From assembly GCA_963850205.1 (NCBI GenBank), contig CAWKKJ010000014.1:1-64000 (forward strand): a stretch of DNA of 64,000 nt, in the 5' to 3' direction. This stretch comes from JACVRW01 sp963850205 (GTDB lineage Bacteria > Actinomycetota > Thermoleophilia > Solirubrobacterales > Thermoleophilaceae). The first letter of the stretch is position 1. Each line of letters begins with the position of its first letter. This document shows, piece by piece, positions 1-8,826 of the stretch. The translations under genes were made by a program, and so were the position numbers. The notes below the pieces were generated by a model, which saw only the letters and a list, made by a program, of their open reading frames with translations, was not told the origin of the DNA and ran no database searches.

Positions 1-1
1 T

Positions 2-139
2 AGTCGGTCGGTCTCGGGCCGATGGCCAGGCAGACGACGCTCAGCAAACGCGACGCGGAGCGTCGCCGTGCTCGACGGGCTGCTCGAAGCGCCGCGTACG
101 GGCGAGAGCCGCAGCCGCACGTTCGTCCGGGCCGGGTAG
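2..139 (+). CDS. Possible 3' end of an unidentified gene, cut by the window edge
   Basis: The frame is open from the window edge to a TAG at 137-139. Its last residues read as plausible protein (…VLDGLLEAPRTGESRSRTF…) and it converges on the MarR-type gene on the other strand. I do not recognise the family and only about 45 codons are visible. In DNA this GC-rich such a short open frame could be chance, so this is a weak call. Confidence 0.2.
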   Translation, partial: SRSVSGRWPGRRRSANATRSVAVLDGLLEAPRTGESRSRTFVRAG

Positions 140-161
140 CAGCTGCCTGCGTGTCCTGGAT

Positions 162-581
162 TTATCGAATGATCGCGAAGGCCGTAGAGAGCCGCTGACG
201 TTCGTCGCGATCGAGCTGGTTGACGTATTCCTGGATGCCCTCGCGGTGCGCCGCGTCCAGCCTGGCGACGAGTTCTTCGCCCTGCTGGGTGAGCGAGTAT
301 TGACGCCGTTCTTCACGGAGGTAGCCGCGACCCCGGAGCCTGTGGGTGGCGGGGTAGGCGACGTCGAGCGAAAAGCCGGCAAGGTCGGCCAGCTCGCTTA
401 CAGCGGCCGGGCCGTCGTCCATCTTCATTGCGAGGGCGAGCAACATGCGCAGATCCTCGAACGAGAGTTCGGACTGCTCCGCCCAAGTCGCTATCCGTTG
501 CCAGCCGATCAGGTCGACCAGACGTAGCCGGGTGGCGAGCGCTTCCACCAGCGGATCGGTAACAGTCAAGGGGGTGATCAT
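162..581 (-). CDS. MarR-type winged-helix transcriptional regulator
   Basis: This protein of about 139 residues has the layout of a MarR-type regulator: an N-terminal helix, a central winged helix-turn-helix (ADLAGFSLDVAYPATHRL followed by the wing RGYLREERRQYSLTQQG) and a C-terminal dimerisation helix. Such proteins bind an operator as dimers and usually release it on binding a small phenolic ligand. The start at 581 was preferred over an in-frame ATG at 620 because a GGAAAG element lies just upstream of it. It sits downstream of a same-strand set of hydrolases and NAD-binding enzymes (645-4756), which makes those genes its likely targets; that is inference. No ligand can be read from sequence. 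Confidence 0.75.
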   Translation of the reverse strand: MITPLTVTDPLVEALATRLRLVDLIGWQRIATWAEQSELSFEDLRMLLALAMKMDDGPAAVSELADLAGFSLDVAYPATHRLRGRGYLREERRQYSLTQQGEELVARLDAAHREGIQEYVNQLDRDERQRLSTAFAIIR

Positions 582-644
582 CTCAGCTTTCCGTTCGTTG
601 CCGTCAAATCTTGGAGCCACGTCGGCGCGGTATCGGGCCGGCCC

Positions 645-1610
645 CTAGGCGCTGTGGAGGGCCTCGCGCAGGACGGCGATGGCCTGCGCGACGGCGGCAC
701 GCGTCGCATGCGTGCCGCTAAGGGGATTGAGCATCATGAAGTCGTGCGTGATGCCGTCGTAGCGGACCGCCGTGACGGGGACCCCACCGGCCCGGAGCTG
801 TGCCGCGTAGGCCTCGCCCTCGTCGCGCAGCACGTCGGCCTCGTCGACGATCACGAACGCCGGCGGTAGTCCCTGGAGCTGCTCGTCGGACGCGCGCAGA
901 GGGGAGGCGAATGGCTCTGAGCGCCGCTCGAGGTCGGGCAGGTAGGCGTCCCAGAACCACGCCATCGCCTTCGCGGTCAGGAAGTAGCCCTCTGCGAACT
1001 GTTCGTAGGAACCGGTGTCCATGGCGGCGTCGGTGACCGGGTAGTACATCGACTGCTGGACGAAGTGCAGGTCGCCGCGCTCCTTCGCCATGAGCGCCAG
1101 CGCCGCGGTCATGCCGCCGCCGACCGAGTCGCCGGCGACCGCGATGCGCTCGGGGTCGAGCTTGTTGGCGGCCCCTTCGCGGACGATCCACTGGGCCGTC
1201 GCGTATCCCTGCTCGATCGCGACGGGATAGTGCGCCTCCGGCGAGCGGTCGTACTCGACGAAGGCGACCGCCGCGCCGGTGCCGACGGCCAGTTCGCGGA
1301 CGAGCCGGTCGTGCGTGTCGGCGTTGCCGAGCACCCAGCCGCCGCCGTGCATGTAGAGGATCACTGGCAGCGTTCCCTGGGCGTCCGGCGGTCGGACGAT
1401 CCGCACGCGCACATCGCCGACCTGGGCCGGGACGGTGATCCAGCGGTCCTCGACAGGCAGCTTGTCGATCGGCGCGGCCTGGACGTCGTCGAGCACCTTG
1501 CGGGCCTCGGCCGGGGTGAGCTCGTACAGGAAGGGCGGCGTCGAGGTCGCCTCGACGAACTCCTGTGAGGCCGGTTCCAGCACGACCGGCGCATGGCTGG
1601 CGATGGACAT
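645..1610 (-). CDS. HSL-family alpha/beta hydrolase (esterase)
   Basis: This carboxylesterase/lipase of about 321 residues belongs to the hormone-sensitive-lipase group. It shows the oxyanion-hole motif HGGGW, the nucleophile elbow GDSVG, an acid residue in DEADVLRDEGEAY and the catalytic histidine in ITHDF, all in the usual order. It should hydrolyse short-chain esters in the cytoplasm, since no signal peptide is visible. The start at 1610 is favoured over 1646 because AGAGGAG lies about nine bases upstream. A second alpha/beta hydrolase follows upstream on the same strand at 1656-2372, so the two are probably co-transcribed. The natural substrate cannot be inferred. Confidence 0.85.
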   Translation of the reverse strand: MSIASHAPVVLEPASQEFVEATSTPPFLYELTPAEARKVLDDVQAAPIDKLPVEDRWITVPAQVGDVRVRIVRPPDAQGTLPVILYMHGGGWVLGNADTHDRLVRELAVGTGAAVAFVEYDRSPEAHYPVAIEQGYATAQWIVREGAANKLDPERIAVAGDSVGGGMTAALALMAKERGDLHFVQQSMYYPVTDAAMDTGSYEQFAEGYFLTAKAMAWFWDAYLPDLERRSEPFASPLRASDEQLQGLPPAFVIVDEADVLRDEGEAYAAQLRAGGVPVTAVRYDGITHDFMMLNPLSGTHATRAAVAQAIAVLREALHSA

Positions 1611-1655
1611 GTGCAGTTGCTCCTCTCTCAGTCGTTGTGGTGGCAAGGGTGCGGT

Positions 1656-2372
1656 TCAGGCGGCCGCGTGCACCACCGCGGCCTCCATGATCTGGTGGGC
1701 GACGGTCTCGGGGTGCGACACCGTGATCGCGTGGGAGGCGCCGGGAATCTCGAGCGTGCGACGCGCACCGGCGCGCTCGGCCATGTAGCGCTGGAGGGCG
1801 GCGGGGATGATGTGGTCCTCCTCGCCGATCACGAACCGCGACGGCACCTCGCGCCACAGCGGCCGCTCGCCGGACGGCTCCGTCAGCGCCTCCTGCGTCG
1901 CCGGGCGCTGCGTGATGGCCATCAGTGCGGCCTGCCGCGAGGGGACGTCCTGGCAGAAGATGTCGTGGAAGCTGTCCGGAGCGACGTAAAGGTCGGTCGT
2001 TCCGTCGCTACGCGGCACTGGCCGCGCGGTCTCCTCGCCGAGCATGCTGCCCGGGAACATGCCAGCCAGCTGGAAGCAGTGCTCACCGGGCTCCGGGGCG
2101 AATCCGTTGGCGTAGACGAGCCCGACGATTTCGCCAGCGACGGCGGGGACATTGGAGATCACTGCGCCGCCGTAGGAGTGGGCAGCGAGCACGACGGGCC
2201 CGTCGACTGCACGGACGGCGTTGGCGACGGCTTCGGCGTCCGCGGCGAGGCTGCGCAGCGGGTTGGCGGCGGCGATGACCGGATGGCCCGCGACGAGCAG
2301 CGGCTCGATGACGGCGTCCCAGCTCGAGGACTCGGCGAACGCGCCGTGGACGAGAACAATGGTCGGCTTCAT
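1656..2372 (-). CDS. Alpha/beta hydrolase, esterase-like (AB hydrolase 6 type)
   Basis: This is a compact 238-residue alpha/beta hydrolase. The N-terminal strand-turn reads TIVLVHGAFAESSSW, the nucleophile elbow is AHSYGG, a likely acid residue lies in IGEEDHIIP and the C-terminal histidine is in GASHAIT. This layout matches the salicylate-esterase/pyrethroid-hydrolase-like group common in soil bacteria, where substrates are varied xenobiotic or plant esters. It lies between another esterase and an NAD-binding protein, all on the minus strand with gaps of 20-45 nt, which suggests an operon. The specific substrate is unknown. Confidence 0.8.
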   Translation of the reverse strand: MKPTIVLVHGAFAESSSWDAVIEPLLVAGHPVIAAANPLRSLAADAEAVANAVRAVDGPVVLAAHSYGGAVISNVPAVAGEIVGLVYANGFAPEPGEHCFQLAGMFPGSMLGEETARPVPRSDGTTDLYVAPDSFHDIFCQDVPSRQAALMAITQRPATQEALTEPSGERPLWREVPSRFVIGEEDHIIPAALQRYMAERAGARRTLEIPGASHAITVSHPETVAHQIMEAAVVHAAA

Positions 2373-2395
2373 GAGAAGCGCCTTTCGGGTTGGGT

Positions 2396-3145
2396 CTAGT
2401 TGGCGGACTGGCTGAGCCAGTCCTCGAAGCGGGTCGCGGCGATGCGTGCGTCGTCGCCGGGGGTGAGCGACTTGTCGTTCAGCTCGGCGCCGAAGTACCG
2501 GGCGTGAACGTCGGCCGTCACCTGTCGCGGGTCGCCGTTTGCGTTTAGGACGCGCTGGGCGAGCTCATCGAGGCGGAACGCCTCCGGACCCGCCAGCTCG
2601 ACCGTGTCGTTCAGTGGTGCGCCGACGGCGACATCGGCCAAGGTGCTGGCGACGTCATCGGCTGCCTCGGGCTGAACGAGCGCTGGCGACAACCGGATCG
2701 TGTCGCCGTCCGCGCCTGAGTCCGCGATGCGGCCGATGAACTCGAAGAACTGCGTCGCGCGGACGATCGTGTAGGGGATCGGCCCGGCCTTCACCAGGTC
2801 CTCCTGCGCGACCTTCGCGCGCATGTAGCCGCTCTCGAGGAGCCGTTCGGCGCCGACGACGGACAGCGTCACGTGGTGCCCGACCCCGGCGGCCGTCTCC
2901 GCGGCGAGGAGGTTGCGGGACGAGGTCTCGAAGAAGTCGAGCACGGCGGCGTCCTCCCAGGCAGGCGCGTTCGCCACGTCGACGACCACCTGGGCGCCCT
3001 CGAGCGCTTCGGCGAGCCCCTCGCCCGTAAGCGTGTTGACGCCCGTGTCAGGGGACGCCGCCAGCGGCTCGTGACCGTCCTTCCGCAACTTCTCGACGAG
3101 CTTCGAGCCAATGAGGCCGGTCCCGCCGATGACAACGACTTTCAT
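2396..3145 (-). CDS. NAD(P)-binding atypical SDR / NmrA-like protein
   Basis: This 249-residue protein opens with the dinucleotide-binding motif GGTGLIGSKL. It keeps the downstream features of atypical short-chain dehydrogenases (VVVDVANAP, a serine in SVVGAERL, YMRAKVAQEDLV in place of a standard YxxxK, and YTIVRATQFF). Members of this group act as NAD(P)-dependent reductases or as redox-sensing regulators. A GAAAGG element precedes the ATG. The roughly 200 nt upstream (3146-3347) hold no convincing gene. They do hold a short open tail (…ALAEANRLLALY, stop near 3171) that may be a remnant. Confidence 0.75.
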   Translation of the reverse strand: MKVVVIGGTGLIGSKLVEKLRKDGHEPLAASPDTGVNTLTGEGLAEALEGAQVVVDVANAPAWEDAAVLDFFETSSRNLLAAETAAGVGHHVTLSVVGAERLLESGYMRAKVAQEDLVKAGPIPYTIVRATQFFEFIGRIADSGADGDTIRLSPALVQPEAADDVASTLADVAVGAPLNDTVELAGPEAFRLDELAQRVLNANGDPRQVTADVHARYFGAELNDKSLTPGDDARIAATRFEDWLSQSAN

Positions 3146-3347
3146 CTCAGGCCTTTCGCTTGTGTGTTCAGTAGAGGGCGAGGAGGCGGTTGGCCTCCGC
3201 GAGGGCTTGGGCCAGGGGCGAGGTCACCGTCCTCTATGCGGGGCGAGAGCGACGGCAGTGCGTCTGACATGCAGCGAGCGTCCCGCAGGCGGGGCGCCGT
3301 CGCATCGGCCAGGTCGCCAGCCTGACTGGCTAGTCGCCGCCCCGTTC

Positions 3348-4124
3348 TCACTCCTGAAGCGAGGCGAGCTGGTCCTCGAAACGAGCCATTGCCTCGCGGT
3401 GCAGCAGGGTTGCCCAGCTCACCCGGGCCACCCCCAGCGCAGCCAGCTCGACGAGCGACGGCGTCTGCGGCAGGCGAATGACGTTCACCGGGCCGCGGAC
3501 CTCCGAAATGAAGCGGCGCAAGGCATCCGTCTCCCACAGGCCGATCGGGTATACGCATTCGGCGCCGGCTTCGAGGTAGGCATTCGCGCGCCGCAGCGCT
3601 TCGGGAATGAGCTCCTCCAAGGCTTCGGGGCCGGCTCCGGCGAAGAACGGACCGATGAAGACGTCGACCCGGGCGTTGATCACGAGCGGGTAGCCGTCGT
3701 CCGACGCGGCCTCGCGAACCGTTCTGAGCCACTCCGCATGGCGGTCGGGATCGCGGAGGCTTGCGGCGGAGTGGTCGGTGTCCTCGAGGTTGCAGCCGGC
3801 GGCCCCCGCGTTTCGCAGCGCAGCCACCAGGCCGGCCGGGTCCAAGCCGTAGCCGGCCTCGGCGTCGACCGTCACGGGCACCTCCACGCCCGCTGCGATC
3901 CGCGCGGCCGCGGCGAGCATCTCGTCGCCCGGCGCACCCTCGTGGTCCTCATAGCCGAGCGTGGCGGCCACGCCGCCGCTGGTGGTCGCGACCACGGGGA
4001 ACCCAGCCGCGACCACGGCTTTCGCCGTGGCCACGTCCCAGGCGTTCGGAAGCAGGAGGGGCGCGCCGGGGCGGTGCAAGGACCGCAGCAGGTCGCAGCG
4101 GCGGTTCAATGCTGCGGATGCCAT
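3348..4124 (-). CDS. Isocitrate lyase/PEP mutase superfamily protein
   Basis: This is a 258-residue TIM-barrel protein of the phosphoenolpyruvate mutase/isocitrate lyase superfamily. Visible hallmarks are LLPNAWDVATAK near the N-terminus, VTVDAEAGYG (metal-binding acidic cluster), GCNLEDTD and INARVDVF. These enzymes cleave or form C-C or P-C bonds next to a carboxylate using Mg2+. The length fits the short carboxyvinyl-phosphonate-mutase-like or oxaloacetate-hydrolase-like proteins better than true isocitrate lyase. Its start overlaps the end of the upstream epimerase-like gene by 19 nt, which indicates translational coupling. The exact reaction cannot be assigned. Confidence 0.8.
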   Translation of the reverse strand: MASAALNRRCDLLRSLHRPGAPLLLPNAWDVATAKAVVAAGFPVVATTSGGVAATLGYEDHEGAPGDEMLAAAARIAAGVEVPVTVDAEAGYGLDPAGLVAALRNAGAAGCNLEDTDHSAASLRDPDRHAEWLRTVREAASDDGYPLVINARVDVFIGPFFAGAGPEALEELIPEALRRANAYLEAGAECVYPIGLWETDALRRFISEVRGPVNVIRLPQTPSLVELAALGVARVSWATLLHREAMARFEDQLASLQE

Positions 4125-4756
4125 TCGGTGGCCTGGGTGAAGCGCTCGGCCGAGACACGCTCCCCGTCACGGCAGACGTTGTAGACGCCGCTGGGCAGCG
4201 ACAACGCCGAGAGGAGCGCGCGCCCGGCATCGCTGATGTGGAGGGTGGCGCCGAAGTCGCGGATCGGCCGCTCGTTGCCGGTGCCCGGGCCGTCGAGCAG
4301 TCCGAATCGCAGGACGACTCCGCGTCCGCCGGCGCGGGCGAAGCGCTCGGTCTGCCGCTCGGCGGCGAGGGCGGAGCGCAGGATCGGGAGGACCTCGCCG
4401 ACCGGCGTGTCCTCGGACACCCGGCCGTCAGGCGGGTAGACGAACGTAACGGTGGGCTGAACGTAGACCGCCGCGCCGGCCGCGATCGCCGCGTCGACGA
4501 GGATCCTCGAAGCGTCCGCGCGAAGCCGATCGTTCTCGCGCCACGCGTCCGGATCCGAGATCTGCTCGAACGCGCGGATCCGGGTCGCCAGGTGCAGGAC
4601 GCCATCGACGTCGCGCACGGCGTCGGCGACCGGGGAGCGGTCGAAGAGGTCGAGCTCCTCGCGCCCGGGCATCGCGAGCTCATGGCCGGCGGCATCCCCG
4701 AGGGGCCGCAATGCGCGGCCGAGCACCCCGGTTCCCCCGGTGATCAGCAGTCTCAT
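4106..4756 (-). CDS. NAD-dependent epimerase/dehydratase family protein
   Basis: This 216-residue extended-SDR-like protein has the Rossmann motif GGTGVLGRAL at its N-terminus and VLHLATRIRAF for the second strand. The usual catalytic YxxxK is not evident, and there is a VQPTVTFVYPPDG segment where it would be expected. Family members modify sugar nucleotides or related substrates. It is shorter than most epimerases (about 300 residues), so the C-terminal substrate domain is reduced. It is the first gene of the minus-strand run, with GAGCGAGG upstream of its ATG, and it is divergent from the LAL regulator at 4825. Confidence 0.7.
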   Translation of the reverse strand: MRLLITGGTGVLGRALRPLGDAAGHELAMPGREELDLFDRSPVADAVRDVDGVLHLATRIRAFEQISDPDAWRENDRLRADASRILVDAAIAAGAAVYVQPTVTFVYPPDGRVSEDTPVGEVLPILRSALAAERQTERFARAGGRGVVLRFGLLDGPGTGNERPIRDFGATLHISDAGRALLSALSLPSGVYNVCRDGERVSAERFTQATEWHPQH

Positions 4757-4824
4757 AGCCTCGCTCTTGACGGATTGTGTCGCGTTCCGCCGGGCGACGC
4801 GGTTCGGTTAGCGTTGCCTGTGAG

Positions 4825-7581
4825 ATGGCTGCCAGCCTTGCCTCCGGGCTGCTTGACCGGACCAGTGAGCGCGAAATGCTCGACCGGCTCCTGGAAAACG
4901 TGCGCGGGGGCCAGAGCGCCGTCCTGGCCCTACGAGGCGAGGCGGGCATCGGAAAGACGGCGCTGCTGCGGTACGCCGTTCGTCGGGCCTCGGGATTCCG
5001 TGTGGCGCAGGTCACGGGTGTCGAGGCGGAGATGGAGCTGCCGTTCGCCGGGATCCATCAGCTCTGCGCCCCGCTGCTCGACCAGCTGGACGCGCTACCG
5101 CAGCCGCAGCAGGACGCGCTGACCGTCGCCCTGGGCCTCGCATCCGGTGATGTTCCGGACCGGTTCCTGGTCGGACTCGCCGTGCTCGGCCTGCTGTCTG
5201 CCGCGGCCGAGGAGCGGCCGCTGCTCAGTCTCGTGGAGGACGCTCAATGGCTGGACGCCGCTTCAGGACTGGTCCTCGGCTTTGTCTCGCGACGCCTTCT
5301 GGCGGAATCGGTGGCGCTCGTGGTCGCCGTCCGCGAGCCGACTACCAGGCACGACTTCGACGGCCTGCCCGAGCTGCGGCTACGGGGGCTGGCGGAGCAG
5401 GATGCGCGCACGCTGCTCACGAGCGCCGTCCCGGGTCGACTCGACGACCGCGTCCGCGACCGCATCCTCGCGGAAACCCGCGGCAACCCCCTCGCTCTGC
5501 TCGACCTGCCGCGCAGCCTGAGCGCAGCGGGCCTGGCCGGCGGCTTCGAGCTTCTCGCTGCCACAGACCTCCCGCGTCAGCTCGAGGAGCAGTACCACAA
5601 GCGCGCCGGTGAGCTACCTGAGGCAACACAGCGACTGCTGCTGCTGGCCGCGGCCGAGCCGATCGGTGACGCGACGCTCATCTGGCGCGCGGCTCAGGCT
5701 CTCGGCATCGAAAGGAGCGCGCTTGCCCCGGCAGAAGACGCGCAGCTGGTCGAGATCGGCGCCCGTGTCCGCTTCCGGCATCCACTGGTGCGATCCGCGG
5801 TGTATCGGGCGGCAGCCCCTTCCGAGCGGCGGGCTGCGCACCGGGCGTTGGCGGAGGCGACCGACCCGGATACCGACCCCGATCGACGGGCGTGGCATCG
5901 TGCTCACGCGGCGGTGGGCGTCGATGAGGCGGTGGCCGGCGAGTTGGAGCGATCCGCTGACCGGGCGCAGGCACGTGGGGGCGCGGCGGCGGCTGCGGCG
6001 TTCCTGGCGCGCGCGGCCGAGCTGACCCCCGCTCCGGCGGAGAGGGGCCGGCGCGCCCTGGCTGCCGCGCAGGCGAAGTTCGATGCGGCGGCCGCCGACG
6101 CGGCGCTCGAGTTGCTCGCGACCGCGGAGCTCGCTCCGCTCGACGAGCTTCAGCGCGCGAGGCTGGAGCGGCTGCGCGCGGAGATCACCTTCGCCCGCAC
6201 ACGCGGCGGCGACGCTCCGGCTCTCTTGCTCGATGCCGCCCAGCGACTCGAACCGCTCGACGCGGCGATGGCTCGCGAGACCCATCTCGAGGCGATCGCG
6301 GCGGCGATGTTCGCCGGTCGCCTCGGCGCCTGTCCGGGCGTCCGTGAGACTGCCGAGGCCGCTCAGGCTGGGCCGGCGGCGCCGCAGCCGCCACGCGCGA
6401 TCGACCTGCTCCTGGACGCCCTCGTGACGCGCTTTACCGAGGGCTATGCGGCGTCCGTCGCGCCGCTCTCGCGGGCGGTGCGCGCGTTCGGCGAACCCGA
6501 CGGCGGCGGAGAGGACCGACGCTGGCTGTGGCTGGCGTGCCGCCTCGCGCAGGATCTCTGGGACGACGAGCTCTGGCACGTGCTCGCGACCCGCGGCGTG
6601 CGCGTCGCGCGCGACAGCGGCGCCCTCAACCTGCTCCCGAGCGCCCTCAACTACCTCGCCGCCCTCAATGTCCATTCCGGGGACTTCGCCACCGCCGCCG
6701 CGCAGATCGACGAGGTCGCTGCGATCACGCAGGCGACCGGACTCGCGCCGCTCAAGTACGCGGACTGCATGCTGGCCGCGGCGCGCGGCGATCACGTGCA
6801 GGTACAGGCGATCTCCGACGGCTCGATGCGGCATGCGATGGCGCGTGGCGAGGGCTCGGCGTTCGGCCTGTTCTGGTGGCTTAGCGCGTTGCTGCACAAC
6901 GGCCACGGCCACTACGACGAGGCGCTCGCGGCCGCGCAGCAGGCATGCGAGCACGAGGACGTCATCGCGTACGGCTGGGCCCTCGTCGAGCTGATCGAGG
7001 CCGGCGTCCGCGTCGGCCGGCCCGACGAGGCCGCCGCCGCGCTCGACCGCCTGAGCGAACGCACGCAGGCGAGCGGCACCGATTGGGCGCTCGGCACCGA
7101 GGCCTGCTCACGTGCGCTGCTGAGCGAGGCAAGAGATGCGGAGCCCCTCTACCGCGAGTCGCTCGAGCGGCTCGCGCGTACCCGTGCCGTGGTCCACCTG
7201 GCCCGCGCCCGGCTCCTCTACGGCGAATGGCTGCGTCGCGAGAACCGGCGTGTCGACGCGCGCGAGCAACTCCGAGCCGCCCACGAGACGTTCAGCGAAA
7301 TCGGGGCCGAGGGGTTCGCCGAGCGCGCCCGTCATGAGCTCGCGGCGACGGGTGAGACCGCGCGGAGGCGCACCGACGATGCGCACGGCGTGCTCACACC
7401 CCAGGAGGCACACATCGCTCGGCTCGCCAAGGATGGTCTCTCCAACCCCGAGATCGGCGCACAACTGTTTATCAGCCCCCGCACGGTGCAGTACCACCTG
7501 CACAAGGTCTTCCTGAAGCTCGACATCACCTCGCGCAACCAGCTCAGCCGCGTTCCAGCCAGCCAGCTCAACACCGTCTAG
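4825..7581 (+). CDS. LAL-type LuxR family transcriptional regulator with AAA ATPase domain
   Basis: This is a large regulator of about 918 residues. An N-terminal STAND/AAA-type ATPase domain has Walker A GEAGIGKT at residues 38-45 and a Walker-B-like LLSLVEDAQWLD near residue 140. A long helical repeat region rich in Ala and Arg follows, and then a C-terminal LuxR helix-turn-helix (LTPQEAHIARLAKDGLSN…ISPRTVQYHLHKVFLKL). LAL regulators switch on catabolic or secondary-metabolite genes after ATP-dependent effector sensing. An in-frame GTG at 4777 exists, but the ATG at 4825 begins where family similarity starts. It is divergent from the 4106-4756 operon, which it may control; that is inference from position. 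Confidence 0.88.
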   Translation: MAASLASGLLDRTSEREMLDRLLENVRGGQSAVLALRGEAGIGKTALLRYAVRRASGFRVAQVTGVEAEMELPFAGIHQLCAPLLDQLDALPQPQQDALTVALGLASGDVPDRFLVGLAVLGLLSAAAEERPLLSLVEDAQWLDAASGLVLGFVSRRLLAESVALVVAVREPTTRHDFDGLPELRLRGLAEQDARTLLTSAVPGRLDDRVRDRILAETRGNPLALLDLPRSLSAAGLAGGFELLAATDLPRQLEEQYHKRAGELPEATQRLLLLAAAEPIGDATLIWRAAQALGIERSALAPAEDAQLVEIGARVRFRHPLVRSAVYRAAAPSERRAAHRALAEATDPDTDPDRRAWHRAHAAVGVDEAVAGELERSADRAQARGGAAAAAAFLARAAELTPAPAERGRRALAAAQAKFDAAAADAALELLATAELAPLDELQRARLERLRAEITFARTRGGDAPALLLDAAQRLEPLDAAMARETHLEAIAAAMFAGRLGACPGVRETAEAAQAGPAAPQPPRAIDLLLDALVTRFTEGYAASVAPLSRAVRAFGEPDGGGEDRRWLWLACRLAQDLWDDELWHVLATRGVRVARDSGALNLLPSALNYLAALNVHSGDFATAAAQIDEVAAITQATGLAPLKYADCMLAAARGDHVQVQAISDGSMRHAMARGEGSAFGLFWWLSALLHNGHGHYDEALAAAQQACEHEDVIAYGWALVELIEAGVRVGRPDEAAAALDRLSERTQASGTDWALGTEACSRALLSEARDAEPLYRESLERLARTRAVVHLARARLLYGEWLRRENRRVDAREQLRAAHETFSEIGAEGFAERARHELAATGETARRRTDDAHGVLTPQEAHIARLAKDGLSNPEIGAQLFISPRTVQYHLHKVFLKLDITSRNQLSRVPASQLNTV

Positions 7582-7620
7582 CGACTAGCCGCTCGGGCTG
7601 GCGTCCTGGCCGATGCGAGC

Positions 7621-8463
7621 TCATCTCAGAAGGCAGTGCTCGGAGGCGGGGCACCGGCGAAGCACACGGAGGCGCGGCGCGCCGGCTCGCCACCGCAGCC
7701 GCAGCAGCAGCGAGGCGTCGTTGTTGCCGTAGTCGGTCTCTCGCAGCCGCCGTCGGACGTTCACGCTGTGGATGAGTACGTAGCGGCCCGCGGGCAGTCC
7801 GGTCAGCGGAAGGAACTGCCCCTCGAGGTTCGCGGGATAGTCGTCGCCGTAACCCACGGAGATGCCCTCTACAAGACGCAGCCGGCCGGTGTCGCCGAGG
7901 CCGCAGCGACTGGTGTAGCGGGGCACTGGTGGCTGCGCCGGGAGCGCGCGGCCCCGGGTGCGGTAGCGGTCACCCAGGCAGAAGCCGGTCTTGCGGTCGA
8001 GCACGCGCCTGGTGCCTCCGCCGGCGGGACGCAGCTCGTAGCGCTCGAAGTTCAGCAGGTGCCAGTGCTCGTGATCGCGGGATTGGACGTAGCGCAGCCG
8101 GCCGACCCCATTCACAACGGCCGTCGGGCCGTCGACACGTTCGACGAGTTGGTCGGCAGTCATCGTCGAGCTCCCGGCCCGCTCGCGCTGCCCCGACACG
8201 ATCAGCGGCCCGTCGCCGATGTTGCGGACCGCGGAGGCGAAGCCAAGCCGGTATCCGCGCCGCGTCCCCGGTCCCGAGGATGTGACCTGCAGGTCCCATG
8301 GAACCTCCTGGTCGAGGTCCGGGAGGTGCGCGGATTGGGCTGTGATCTGCGCGGTCTCGCCCGGGGCGGCCGCGAGCGCCGCGGCACACAGGGCGATCGC
8401 GCCGACCGCCGGGACAAGCCGGACGAGCGCGCGGTCAGTTGTCGATGAAATCCTCGCCGGCAT
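7621..8463 (-). CDS. Secreted lysyl-oxidase-like copper protein
   Basis: This 280-residue exported protein begins with a signal peptide (hydrophobic VGAIALCAAALAAA). The mature part begins LPDLDQEVPWDLQV and carries the copper-site region RDHEHWHLLNFERYEL, which fits the His-x-His pattern of the lysyl oxidase fold. CLGDRY and a conserved GDDYPANLEGQF/Y…H segment follow. Animal lysyl oxidases oxidise peptidyl lysine using Cu and a lysyl-tyrosyl quinone. Bacterial homologues are secreted and mostly uncharacterised, so a substrate cannot be named. Its start lies inside the 3' end of the broken upstream gene (8435-8826), implying that the two were once co-transcribed. Confidence 0.78.
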   Translation of the reverse strand: MPARISSTTDRALVRLVPAVGAIALCAAALAAAPGETAQITAQSAHLPDLDQEVPWDLQVTSSGPGTRRGYRLGFASAVRNIGDGPLIVSGQRERAGSSTMTADQLVERVDGPTAVVNGVGRLRYVQSRDHEHWHLLNFERYELRPAGGGTRRVLDRKTGFCLGDRYRTRGRALPAQPPVPRYTSRCGLGDTGRLRLVEGISVGYGDDYPANLEGQFLPLTGLPAGRYVLIHSVNVRRRLRETDYGNNDASLLLRLRWRAGAPRLRVLRRCPASEHCLLR

Positions 8464-8826
8464 CCTCGTTGCATTCGATGCTCGGTGGCTCCTCGCCGGG
8501 GAAGGCGAGGAAGTCGTACTGCGGGGTGCCGAACCCGCGCATGTCCATCGCGAGCGCCGGCCGGCGCCTGGTACCGCCGGGTCCGAAGAGGAACCCGGTG
8601 TCTCCGCCCCACTTGCCGTTTTGGGTCACGCCGATCGTGTGCGCGCACTGGTCGAACAGTTCGAACCGGTTCGCGCAGGTCCTCGATGTCCTCTGTGAGC
8701 GACTCGATCTCCTGCTTGAGGTCGTCGACCTTATCGCGCAGCGACGCCCGCCTGTTGTCGCACGGGCCTCCGCTCGCCGTGGCGTTGCTGCTCGGTGCGG
8801 CAGCCGCGTTGGCGATCGGCTGGGCT
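8435..8826 (-). pseudogene. Broken secreted coiled-coil protein, 5' end lost and frameshifted
   Basis: Reading the minus strand downward, one frame gives a Ser/Ala/Asn-rich stretch and a clear coiled coil (LRDKVDDLKQEIESL, then TEDIEDLRE). About base 8670 the sensible reading moves to another frame (RFELFDQCAHTIGVTQ, GGDTGFLFGPGG, FGTPQYDFLAFPGE) and ends at 8435. A single-base indel near 8670 explains this. No start codon or signal peptide remains, because the upstream side is replaced at about 8826 by a zwf fragment on the other strand. The protein family is unknown to me. The intact form was probably secreted, like its lysyl-oxidase neighbour. Confidence 0.6.
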
